Below are positions 44,002-52,185 of a stretch of 64,000 bases of DNA, piece by piece; the first letter of the stretch is position 1; each line of letters starts with the position of its first letter. The stretch spans positions 1,116,001 to 1,180,000 of the forward strand of contig OZ037893.1 of the NCBI GenBank assembly GCA_964035575.1. The letters run 5' to 3'. The notes below the pieces were generated by a model. The model was not told where the DNA came from, did no database searches, and saw only the letters and a list, made by a program, of their open reading frames with translations. Made by a program: the position numbers and the translations under genes. The DNA comes from Rhynchopus sp. YZ270_cl-10 (lineage: Eukaryota > Euglenozoa > Diplonemea > Diplonemida > Diplonemidae).

Positions 44002-44020
44002 CTAAGCACGAGAGGCTTAG
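44002..44020 (+). repeat. Hairpin module, CTAAGC-stem class, perfect
   Basis: CTAAGC (44002-44007), loop ACGAGAG (44008-44014), GCTTAG (44015-44020), then GATCATCTTATAAA and a T-rich tract. This is the reference copy of the class. Confidence 0.65.
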
Positions 44021-44201
44021 GATCATCTTATAAACTTTTCTTTATTTTTATGCACGAAACGCATTCTTTTAGTATGTTCTTTGAAGGCGACTGGTCACAA
44101 TGTGCAGAACACCTTTCAAAATTTGCGTTCCCTCTTTTTTCTCCCGTTTTATTGTTGGCGGTTAAGAGTCTTAGTCGCCGTCCTAGTTCTTATTGTAGTA
44201 A

Positions 44202-44240
44202 AGGTACACTGTCTCGAGAGGGCTTTGTATGTCAGGTCAA
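44202..44240 (+). repeat. GGTACACTGT module
   Basis: GGTACACTGTCTCGAGAGGG followed by CTTTGTATGTCAGG. TACA can pair with TGTA. Confidence 0.55.
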
Positions 44241-44346
44241 AATGTATTCTCCCTATTACTTCCTTGGAAGAAAGAGAGAGAAAAAGAGTCAGTTTGCCGC
44301 CTGTGCAAATCAACTCTATTTAATCCTGTGGTTTTCTTCTAGATGA

Positions 44347-44365
44347 GTGTGCACGAGAGGCACAT
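44347..44365 (+). repeat. Hairpin module, GTGC-stem class, perfect loop
   Basis: GTGTGC (44347-44352), loop ACGAGAG (44353-44359), GCACAT (44360-44365), then TCATCTTAGAA. It has the same loop as 44002-44020 but an unrelated stem. Confidence 0.65.
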
Positions 44366-45037
44366 TCATCTTAGAACTTCCCACGTGCCTGCATCCACGA
44401 GTGTCTGCACGTTATTGAATTCACTTTTTGTTTGTTTCTTTTACTTCCCTCTTTCATTGTTGCTTCTTTTTTTTGTTTTTGTTTGACCCTCTCAAATACT
44501 CTCAATTCTGTGAACTGAAAGTATACGAATCTAATGTGTGAAGCCTTTTGAATGTCACCTCTTTTCTGCTATTTTGTTTATCTTTCGGCTTCTTTTTTTC
44601 TAAATTCTTTTTGCATTTGACTTTTTATGTTTCCCTCTTTTGTGTTTATCAAAAACTCAACATGAGGGTCGTTGTTTTGCATCTTTCATTTTGGTGGTTT
44701 TTTTTCTCGCTCCGATTAGCTTCCCTGTGTACCGAGTCTTTACAAAAGGATTCCTGGACCTGGGGGGGTTTTTTTTTTTGCATAACCAAAATGTAAAGGG
44801 GAGTCTCAGTTATTTGCTCTTGATTTGGCAAACTCATGATAACGTATTAGCAAAAGAATACCTGGGTGCAAATATTAAGTACAAGCAAATAATACCCCGA
44901 GATTCCCCCTTTTCAATTATTCGGTGCCATTACTGTCTTCAGCCAACACCTTTTTTTTGACTTCACTTTCTTTAAATCAAGTAAGCACGATGAGAATGCT
45001 TCGATTCGTCTTACAAAAAGTTTGTGATCAAGAGTGA

Positions 45038-45059
45038 CTTAAGCACGATGAGGCTTAAG
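45038..45059 (+). repeat. Hairpin module with compensated stem insertion
   Basis: CTTAAGC (45038-45044) pairs with GCTTAAG (45053-45059) around the loop ACGATGAG. Relative to CTAAGC/GCTTAG, an extra T on the left is matched by an extra A on the right. Confidence 0.6.
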
Positions 45060-45406
45060 TTCGTCTCATAAACATTTCTTAAATTCTGCTCTGGTGGAAC
45101 ACAAAATCTACCAGCTTTATTCCTTCGAGTTGCGGTGCGCTTTGCTTCACAGTTTTTTTTCCCTTCTCTGGAGCAAGTCAGAACACATACGTTGCTCTTT
45201 AACGCAAACCAAAAATCCTGGGACTTTCCCCCCCTTCCCTTGGATAGTGAAATAAAGACTTGCCTGAATGGCATCAGAACTAAAAGCAGGCCCCACAATA
45301 GAGGTATCAATAGGGAAACATTGTTTTCTTTTGTCATAGTGAGGTGCACCTTCGCCCTCACGGTACTCTCTTGCAGAGAACGCGATGCTTTTTGTGTAAA
45401 GGTGTG

Positions 45407-45426
45407 CTAAGCACAGAAAGGCTTGG
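45407..45426 (+). repeat. Hairpin module, CTAAGC-stem class
   Basis: CTAAGC pairs with GCTTGG (one G-U) around the loop ACAGAAAG, followed by ACCATCTTACAAA. Confidence 0.5.
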
Positions 45427-45455
45427 ACCATCTTACAAACCTTGATTTCATTCGA

Positions 45456-45475
45456 CTAAGCGCTCCGAGGCTTAG
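45456..45475 (+). repeat. Hairpin module, CTAAGC-stem class, changed loop
   Basis: Perfect CTAAGC/GCTTAG stem with the loop GCTCCGAG, so the stem is intact while the loop has changed. Confidence 0.55.
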
Positions 45476-45501
45476 ACCCTTCATTATCCCCTCTTTTCTA
45501 T

Positions 45502-45520
45502 GTGTGCACGAAAAGCACAT
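45502..45520 (+). repeat. Hairpin module, GTGC-stem class
   Basis: TGTGC pairs with GCACA around the loop ACGAAAA, followed by TTCATCGTAGAA. Confidence 0.5.
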
Positions 45521-45578
45521 TTCATCGTAGAATTTTTCCTTTATTCCGTTCAATTCTCGCCCAAATCTCAACACTAAA

Positions 45579-45636
45579 GCGACTGTAGTGCAGTGGGTAG
45601 CAAAGGACTTTGGTGTCCTATAGTACTATCAGTCGT
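45579..45636 (+). tRNA. tRNA-like fold without a T arm, anticodon unclear
   Basis: GCGACTG (45579-45585) pairs with CAGTCGT (45630-45636), giving a 7-bp acceptor-like stem with one G-U. TA follows, then a D-arm-like GTGC, loop AGTGGGTA and GCAA. An anticodon-like hairpin AGGAC/GTCCT has the loop TTTGGT, which is one base short. In place of the T arm is the small palindrome ATAGTACTAT. The A-box-like TAGTGCAGTGGG is present, but no B box. It could be a tRNA-derived remnant, an armless tRNA or chance. Confidence 0.25.
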
Positions 45637-46120
45637 TTAAAAACAAAAAAACTTGAAAGTGGAGATTGCTCAGGTGGCAACTATACGAATACAACAATTT
45701 ATAGAGAAAAAAAGAGAAAAAACGGAATGTGTCACGCACAACCCTTATTCACTCTTTATGGAGGAGGTGTCTGTAGAGATGCCTTTTCCCCCAAAAGATG
45801 TGAACAAGATTTGCGAGGGCTTACCATATTACATCTTTCCTGGTCTTCAAAGGTCAACCTTTTTTTTTATTGTGATCACATGGAAAACTAAAAAATGAAA
45901 TACTCTCCCCCTTTTGCTATTTGCAATGCAGATACTCATAATCAAACACACCACTCCACAACCTGCACACCGGCCATTCACTTCCTGTCTGCAAAATGCG
46001 ATGTAAGGTGCATGGCATGAGTCTCTCTCTTTCTGGTGTTCTGGTCACATACCACCCCTTTCACACTTTCCATTTCACCCCACCTGCCCAGAACAACACA
46101 ACACAACACACACACACACA

Positions 46121-47389
46121 ATGAAGAGAAAGGCCCTGGGCGATGTCATGAACACTGCCAACCTTGAGGACCGCCCTGCGAAACGCCACCAGTCTTGGCA
46201 TGCGTATCGCCCTGTTAAGTTGGACACCTACCGCATCAAGCACAAGAACCTGAAGTGGGATGTACAACTGCCTGATGGGTACAAGGCTGCGAAGTACTTG
46301 GCGAAGGGGTCCTATGGTGTGGCGTCTTCTACGTCATGCAGTGCGAGCGACGTGCCTCTGGTGGTCAAAGCCATACAATGTGGTGACGCATGCAACACCG
46401 AGTCTGCACTCCGCGAGCTGCACGCCCTTATGTTCTTCACGATGCACGCACCGCACCCACACATCATCAAGCTCCTCGACTGCTACTACACGAAGGACAC
46501 CCTCTACCTTGTCCTCGAACGCTACGACCTTTCCCTCCACGACGCTGTCCAAGACGCAGAAGACAACCCCATCACCGAGGCCAAGAGAAGACGCATCACT
46601 TTTATGATGCTCGACGCTTTTCGGCATATCCATGGCTTTGGGTTGGTTCACCGTGATTTGAAACCTGGGAATATTGTGGTGTCAAAGGATTTGCAAAGGC
46701 TTGCGGTGATTGACCTAGGGGGGATGAGAAAGCCTTCTGATGCGGCAAGATGCGGTCCTCCGTTGACCCCTGCGAAGAACTGCATGACAGATGGGTACGC
46801 TGCACCGGAAGCATGCTCTGCTGATGACGGTACACACTATGCCCGTGAGGCAGACAATTTCAATGCGGGATTGGTGCTCTGCGAGCTGATTACAGGAAAC
46901 GAACTCTTTGCAACCAACGCAGACGTTCTCAGCGCAGTGTCGAAGCTGCGGCTCGAAAAGAAGCGGCGTGCGTTTGTGGAGTCCGCCTTGAAGGGGACAG
47001 ACGTGGCGGAGCATGAAATCAATTTGATTACGTCGCTCCTCGCCGCAAGCCCTGTGGTGCGCGCAAAGAGCCACCAAGCCCTAAAGGATGTGTGCAAAGG
47101 CATCATCGCTGAAGAGGAGGAGCGCTCCCAGAGCAAGAGTGGAGGCAGCCCCGACGCAAATGGCAGTGAAGGGGAGGACGACACGCAGCCGTCCACTCCA
47201 TTGCTCAGACGCGCGTCTTCGCTGGCAGAGGACAACAGTGGGCTAGAAGAAAACCCCTACGGCTCGCTTCCCCAAGTCGAGTACACAGAGATCCCATACA
47301 GAACAGGGAACGTCTCGTCAATGCAGGCGCTCGTAAAGGAAAAGGTCGCAGCGTTTCGCGCCTGGAGTGGGAGGGCGTTGAAAAGTTGA
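46121..47389 (+). CDS. Protein kinase, CMGC/CAMK-like, Ser/Thr type
   Basis: The protein has 422 residues. The kinase domain spans about 55-345 and should phosphorylate Ser/Thr. Motifs seen are the glycine loop LAKGSYGVAS (the first Gly of GxGxxG is Ala), VVKAI (K83), a helix-C Glu in ALRELHAL, HRDLKPGN (177-184), DLG in place of DFG (198-200), GYAAPEA (APE at 228-230) and DNFNAGLVL in place of DxWxxG. All catalytic residues (K83, D179, N184, D198) are present. The tail (345-422) is acidic and Ser-rich, then basic. A basic N-terminus (MKRKALGD, RPAKRH) may direct it to the nucleus. The start lies after an ACAC-rich leader with CCCAG 29 bases upstream. The exact subfamily is not fixed. Confidence 0.88.
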   Translation: MKRKALGDVMNTANLEDRPAKRHQSWHAYRPVKLDTYRIKHKNLKWDVQLPDGYKAAKYLAKGSYGVASSTSCSASDVPLVVKAIQCGDACNTESALRELHALMFFTMHAPHPHIIKLLDCYYTKDTLYLVLERYDLSLHDAVQDAEDNPITEAKRRRITFMMLDAFRHIHGFGLVHRDLKPGNIVVSKDLQRLAVIDLGGMRKPSDAARCGPPLTPAKNCMTDGYAAPEACSADDGTHYAREADNFNAGLVLCELITGNELFATNADVLSAVSKLRLEKKRRAFVESALKGTDVAEHEINLITSLLAASPVVRAKSHQALKDVCKGIIAEEEERSQSKSGGSPDANGSEGEDDTQPSTPLLRRASSLAEDNSGLEENPYGSLPQVEYTEIPYRTGNVSSMQALVKEKVAAFRAWSGRALKS

Positions 47390-47748
47390 CGTTGCTGTGT
47401 GGGGTGTGTGTTGTCTCCAACATCTCAAAAAAAAGGAAATAAAATGGTAGATATCTCAGTTTTAGTTTGTCAAAAAACACAATTAGAATAGAACAAAAAA
47501 ATGGTTCGTGACATAATACCCATTTGGACGAAAACCTCTAATAACCAAAAAATTTTTTTCCAGAATTTAGAAACTTCAGAAAATGTTTCATTTCCCCCCA
47601 AAAACCCCCCCAAAAAGGTGGTAGTCGCCGCCATAGAGAGTAGCAGGAGTGAGTTGAGATTAGGGGCTAAGACAGGATGGGGGGGATGACTTCTACTCAC
47701 ATACGTGGCTGTGCTGTTCATTCATTCCGAAGTTCTTCTCAGAACGAT

Positions 47749-47856
47749 CCACCCGATTTTTACCCTGCGTATAGGCGCGTAAAGGCTGGGAAAAATGGGT
47801 GGGGTTTGGCCTATACGCGCCTTTACGCTCCTATACGCGGGGTAAAAATCAGGTGG
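47749..47856. mobile_element. 108-base MITE, copy 1
   Basis: The ends CCACCCGATTTTTACCC and GGGGTAAAAATCAGGTGG are inverted copies, and GCGTATAGGCGCGTAAAGG pairs further in. ACGAT flanks both sides (47744-47748 and 47857-47861). The second copy lies at 55908-56012. Confidence 0.8.
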
Positions 47857-48542
47857 ACGATGGTCAAAAAATACAAAGTAAGTAAGGTAGCTCTGATAAA
47901 AGTGCACTATTTCCGTGACCAAACAATGATATGCTTAGGCTTCATAACAAACACACTTCTTTCCACAAAAAAAAAAAAAAAAGATGAGTTTTTTTGTTTC
48001 TCGTGTGCCCTTTGCGGGTGCCAACCTCTCAAGTTTTATTTTTTATTTTTTTTGGTTTCTTTCCTCCCATCCCGTTGCATCTGCAACGTCATACACAGGC
48101 ATTACCATAGTTTGGAAAGGTTTTTTGGCAGTGCAGTGTGTGTCGTATTTATCCACAGGTGCAGTTTTATTGTGTTATTTGCTTTTTTGATGAGTTTGTG
48201 CACGTGGTGTGAGAGGCACATTCCCATCTTCTTTTTTTTCTTCTTTTTTGTGTTGCTGGTTTGCCGTATGTCCGTAGTGACGTTGGCGGGCCACCATTTT
48301 TTTTGTGAAACAAAAAGGGATTTTTTTTTTGTCTCTTTCCCTTGGTTTCCAATCTTTAGTTTCTCTAGATAAAAAAACTGCCATTCACACAATAGAAAGT
48401 AGCTCACAATACGGGTGAATCGCGTCCGGATTGTGGGGGGGAAAAAAGGCAAAAAAAAAAAAAAATCCCTTCATTACCCACCCAAGGTAGGTACACTAAT
48501 GGGAGGCAATTCTCGACACAACAACAAAAAAACAAGGGAAAT

Positions 48543-48648
48543 ATTCATATTGGAACCAAAACTTTGGGGAACCGGTCATTTCTGAACCGGGAACCGGTTC
48601 CCGGTTCCGAAATGACCGGTTCCCCAAAATTCCGGTTCCAATATGAAT
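48543..48648. repeat. 106-base palindrome
   Basis: The arms read ATTCATATTGGAACC inwards from the left and GGTTCCAATATGAAT at the right. The centre is a dense GGGAACCGGTTCCCGGTTCC. Only a few mismatches break the symmetry. It may be a tiny foldback element; no clear flanking duplication was found. Confidence 0.7.
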
Positions 48649-48949
48649 TTTTCCCAAAAAAACAAAGAAAACAGCAACAAAAATGGACATTAGATCAGTT
48701 CCAATAAAAAAAGAGGATTCTCTCTCCCCCCCGCATTTTTGACAAAAAAAAAAAAAATGCCTTCGAATATTAACAACAAAAACCCCCATCATTTTCCACA
48801 CAGATTATACCCCCTCTTTTTCATACACATTTTTTTTCCACCCTTCCCTTCCCTTCTCTCTCCCTCTCTCTCTCTTGCTGCAACACACACATACCCCAAC
48901 TTTCTTTTTTCGAAAACAAAGTTTGGTTTTTTGCTTTTTTTCTAATAAA

Positions 48950-49528
48950 ATGACGTCCTTCGAAGTTCTCTGGTTGATGTGCCTTGTGTTTATGTTTGCT
49001 GTTATCGTTGTGGGGCTGCTTCAGCTTGCAAGGCGAGGGGATGCATCTCCAAACACTACCAGGTCTTCTATCTCCTCCTCTGTACCTGCTGTTAACACCA
49101 CCCCTGCGTGGAAGGTGAAGGAGGCGCAAAGGAAGAAGAGGAACCGGAAGAGCAAAGCAAAGCGTGGTACAGTCTTGGATGCTACTGTGGCGGAGGAGGT
49201 GGTGGTGGTGACAGAAGCAACACCAAACGCAGCAGACACCGCGGAGGTCTCGGCTTCCGCACCTCAGATATTATCGGTGGAAACAGAAGTCGAGGGGGAG
49301 GGGGTGCACCCATCAGAACCGACAGAAGTAAAGACAGCTATCATGACGGAGGAAGAGACTGCGACAGAAACGGAAACAGAAACAGAGGCACCCACCCCAA
49401 GCAATCTCACCCAGAGCAATGAATCGCTTGATGTTGTGGTATGGCAAACAAAAATTCTTTTTAAGGTGACTAAACACAAAAACAAAGCAAAAAGGATCCA
49501 AAAAATACAACAAAAAATGATTGAATAA
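48950..49528 (+). CDS. Small single-pass membrane protein, unknown
   Basis: The product has 192 residues. Residues 6-25 (LWLMCLVFMFAVIVVGLLQL) form one membrane segment at the N-terminus. A Ser/Thr stretch, a strongly basic patch (KEAQRKKRNRKSKAKRG, about 56-72) and a long acidic Glu/Thr-rich part (about 105-150) follow. The last 30 residues are basic again. No family is recognised. The start follows a T-rich tract. The final codons run close to a worn hairpin module (AAGGTGACTAAACACAAA near 49463), so the 3' end could be spliced differently. Confidence 0.5.
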   Translation: MTSFEVLWLMCLVFMFAVIVVGLLQLARRGDASPNTTRSSISSSVPAVNTTPAWKVKEAQRKKRNRKSKAKRGTVLDATVAEEVVVVTEATPNAADTAEVSASAPQILSVETEVEGEGVHPSEPTEVKTAIMTEEETATETETETEAPTPSNLTQSNESLDVVVWQTKILFKVTKHKNKAKRIQKIQQKMIE

Positions 49529-49561
49529 CCAATCTTCAAAACATTACGTCCTCTAATCAGA

Positions 49562-49578
49562 CTAAGCATGAGGCTTAG
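49562..49578 (+). repeat. Hairpin module, CTAAGC-stem class, short loop
   Basis: CTAAGC (49562-49567) and GCTTAG (49573-49578) enclose only ATGAG; ATTCATTATAA follows. The stem is intact although the loop is shortened. Confidence 0.55.
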
Positions 49579-49795
49579 ATTCATTATAATTTCTTCTTTT
49601 ACGAAAGATGGGAACATTTTTGTCCCCTCACCATATACTATCAATTTATTGATTGCATATGTGGTGTAGCTGAAACCAGCCCAAATACACAAAACAATCA
49701 CAAAAGAAGTACAAAAAATTACACTTTATTTTTGGATTTAGCCACACCAAATATGAAAATACTTCTTTTCCACATCACTTTTTATACAGGCCTTA

Positions 49796-50605
49796 ATGGA
49801 CAAACTCTTCATTGATAGAGAGGAGGATGAGGAGATCTGCACCATCCCCTCTCCTACCCCTTCTCTTTTGCATCCCGCCGCCTCTCATCTGAGTGCCTTG
49901 ACCGACGCAGCGTACACGACTGGAACCTCTCTGGGCGCTGACAGCGAGAGCGACAGCGAGAGCCACGCGACATACCTCTCCTCTAATGCATTTCTGCGCG
50001 ACCTCGTCTCCGACGACGACAGTGTCCACAGCGGGGGTACCCATCTCTCTGCGCTAAGCCACGACGCCTGGGGCAAGCAACAAAGCAGCCCAAACAACAC
50101 CAACACCATTACCACCCCATGCTATGAAGGCTGGCACCCCCTCATCAGCGGCACCGCCATCGACGATGTACGCGCGCTCTTCGACCACCCACTCCCAATC
50201 CACACCATCCCAACACCTACAAGGTTACCTACACCTTCTGAGACAAAGGTCACCCCAAGCACCCCCAAAGAACCTACAAAGACAATCCGCAAGCGGGGGA
50301 AACGTGGAGGAGGAGGAGGAGGGAATGTGAAGACGGCGAAGACGGCGAAGGTAGCTTCTGTACCAACAGGGGGGTACACAACGGTGCAAGGAGGGGGTGT
50401 GGGTGTGCCGTGTGGAGGTGGTGGTGGAGGTGGCATGGCGTACACACACCCCATAGGGTTAACGATCGACCAGATCAACCGCTACAACCACCACCTCGCA
50501 ATGTCGTTGAAGCTTCGCGAGCAGGCGCGTGTGCTCCACAATATGTCCCTGTACGGCGGTGTGTACAACTACGCAGTGCCCAAGCAGCCCCTCCAGCCAA
50601 TCTAA
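49796..50605 (+). CDS. Unknown low-complexity protein
   Basis: The product has 269 residues. The N-terminal half is acidic and Ser/Thr-rich (DSESDSES, VSDDDSVHS). The middle carries TPTRLPTPSETKVTPSTPKE and a basic Gly-rich run (IRKRGKRGGGGGG, about 163-175) that could bind nucleic acid or act as a nuclear signal, then a second glycine run. The last 55 residues look folded (LTIDQINRYNHHLAMSLKLR). I recognise no family. The GC-rich coding bias, the clean start after an acceptor-like TTTATACAG and the same strand as its neighbours support it as real. Confidence 0.6.
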   Translation: MDKLFIDREEDEEICTIPSPTPSLLHPAASHLSALTDAAYTTGTSLGADSESDSESHATYLSSNAFLRDLVSDDDSVHSGGTHLSALSHDAWGKQQSSPNNTNTITTPCYEGWHPLISGTAIDDVRALFDHPLPIHTIPTPTRLPTPSETKVTPSTPKEPTKTIRKRGKRGGGGGGNVKTAKTAKVASVPTGGYTTVQGGGVGVPCGGGGGGGMAYTHPIGLTIDQINRYNHHLAMSLKLREQARVLHNMSLYGGVYNYAVPKQPLQPI

Positions 50606-51606
50606 AAGGGGTTAACGCGAAACCTTCAATGGAACAACGTTGTGTGGGGAAAAAAGCTCCCTGTCTCTGTAGGGAAGAAGAAGTGTTGTGACACAAAAAG
50701 GAGGGAAAATAAAATGTCGTGGCGGTGATTGGAAAGTATCCTAGCCCTAGTAGAGTGATGTTTTGTTAAAGATGTGTTGTGAGGCGTATTCATCAACCTT
50801 TTTTATTGTCGAGGGAAAAAAAAATGTTCCGTTTTTTTTCTAGAGAGTTTGAGGGTGGTTGGTAGTGGGTGGGGTGAATTTTTTTCGAGAAAATTGTTTT
50901 TTTTTTTTCAGGGCTGCAAATCAGGGTATTAGGGTGAAAATCCAAAATTCCGGAAAAAACTGGTTTTTCTGGTTTTCTCTCCTGGGTGGCGAAAACTAGT
51001 GTTTCCTGCGAAAACCTCCACCGTTGACGGACACAGTCACCCTTTTCGGGTTTTTCGGGGGTCAGTGTCTTATCCAGGAATCCAGATTTCAAGATTGGGG
51101 AGGTCAGCTTGTTTTTTGCTCAAAATATTTTTCGGCGCTGCTGACCCAGGGTAGACAGGGAACAGGGAGAGGGACTGTATGTTTTCTTTTTTTGCGGAGC
51201 AAAGAAATAACATAAAATGGCGCCGCAGGCGAAAATTTTTGAGGGTACGGTGTAAAAATCTAGCTTTTTACACCACAGAGCCACTCAACGAACCCTTTTT
51301 TGCGGAGCAAAAAAGGGTTCCGCAGGCAAAAAAAAAATAGGAACAGCCATTTCCCAAAGGCACTCCCGTGGTGCAACCACGGTTCTACCAGGCGGGGGGG
51401 GGGAAATTGAGTCCGCCCTAAAGACATTCACAGAAAGGCCTGGTGAAAAGTGTCGGTTTTTTTTTCCCCTCCAGATTTCTCTGTTTTTTTTTTTTTTTTT
51501 TGAAAACCAGTTTTTGGAAAAACCGGTTTTCAAAACCAGTTTTTTTAACCACCCTAATACCCTGCTGCAAATGAAAGTCTCTCTTGGGTTAAGGGTCGGG
51601 GAAAAA
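50606..51606. other. Intergenic occupied mainly by a hAT-like element
   Basis: Apart from a worn module near 50770-50800 (AAGATGTGTTGTGAGGCGTA) the space is filled by the element at 50922-51564. No gene. Confidence 0.6.
50922..51564. mobile_element. hAT-like non-autonomous element, copy 2
   Basis: A 643-base element with termini CAGGGTATTAGGGTG and CACCCTAATACCCTG. It is flanked by a perfect 8-base duplication CTGCAAAT (50914-50921 and 51565-51572). CAG-starting termini with an 8-base duplication fit hAT. Subterminal AAAACTGG/CCAGTTTT units are inverted at both ends. The interior (about 51191-51332) shares a block with the element at 25027-25642, including GTACGGTGTAAAAAT and TTTTTACACCACAGAG, although the termini differ. 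The insertion lies at the very start of the next gene. Confidence 0.85.
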
Positions 51607-52185
51607 ATGAGCATGGGTGACGCGCGCCGGCGGCCGCCCCGGGACGACGACGGCAACGTCGTGTCCACCATGACGGACACGACGCGGGCGGCCGCCGCCG
51701 TCCAAGCTGCCGCCGCCCAGCCGGCAAAGAAGGCTGCGAAGAAGGCTGCGAAGAAGGGGGCGAAGGCAGGAGCGAAGCCCCGGGGGATAGCGAAGAGGCG
51801 CCGGCGGGGGAAGGTGCCCTGCGGGGCACAAAGGGAGGGGGAGGAGGAGGAGAAGGAGAAGGAGCGGTGGGGGGGGCGGCAGCGGGGCGAGGCCTACTGG
51901 GCCACGGTGTCGGCCGACATGGCCGAGACCGAGGCGGACATCCGCCAAGAGGTGTACGGGAAGGACGCAGCCGCCTGTATGTAAAATTACCATAATAACA
52001 ACAACACACACTACACAATAACAGGGTGGCGGCTGAACCAGGAGGCGTGGGGGAAGGTGCCCGCCCCCGAGGTGGAGGTCCTGCAATGGACCTACACCGA
52101 GGGGGCGCACGCCACCTGCCAGTCTGAGGACGACTGGCACTGGTTCCGGGGGGGATGGTGGTGGGGAGATGAATACTGGGGTTAA
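51607..52185 (+). CDS. GC-rich Lys/Ala- and Trp-rich protein, two exons
   Basis: Exon 1 (51607-51976) and exon 2 (52025-52185) join in frame across a 48-base GTATGT...ACAG intron to give 176 residues. The N-terminal half has a histone-H1-like run (PAKKAAKKAAKKGAKAGAKP) followed by KRRRRGK and an acidic, Glu-rich patch. The C-terminal part is rich in Trp (WWRLNQEAWGKV, DDWHWFRGGWWWGDEYW) with one Cys. No family is recognised. The gene is far richer in G and C than everything around it, which may mark a transferred or unusual gene. An in-frame ATG at 51571 overlaps the target duplication of the hAT-like element, so the element sits at or just before the start codon. Confidence 0.6.
51977..52024 (+). 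other. 48-base intron
   Basis: GTATGTAAAA at the 5' end and ACAATAACAG at the 3' end. It is AT-rich between two very GC-rich exons. Confidence 0.65.

Larger units (their letters stand above)
43151..46120. other. Intergenic, densest run of hairpin modules
   Basis: No gene. At least ten hairpin modules lie here. CTAAGC-stem copies are at 44002-44020, 45038-45059, 45407-45426 and 45456-45475. GTGC-stem copies are at 43669-43685, 44347-44365 and 45502-45520. A GGTACACTGT module is at 44202-44240. A tRNA-like fold (45579-45636) is followed by an AGTGGAG relative at 45659-45705. GAAAGTATACGAA occurs near 43506 and 44518 and, as GAAAGTATATGAA, elsewhere. Confidence 0.6.
47390..48949. other. Intergenic, two small palindromic elements
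   Basis: No gene. It holds a 108-base MITE (47749-47856) and a 106-base palindrome (48543-48648). A GTGTGAGAGGCACATTCCCATC module lies near 48196-48230. Confidence 0.55.

Noticed and set aside
47677-48372. A 231-residue frame.
   Set aside because: It reads through a MITE and T/C tracts and has no conserved motif.
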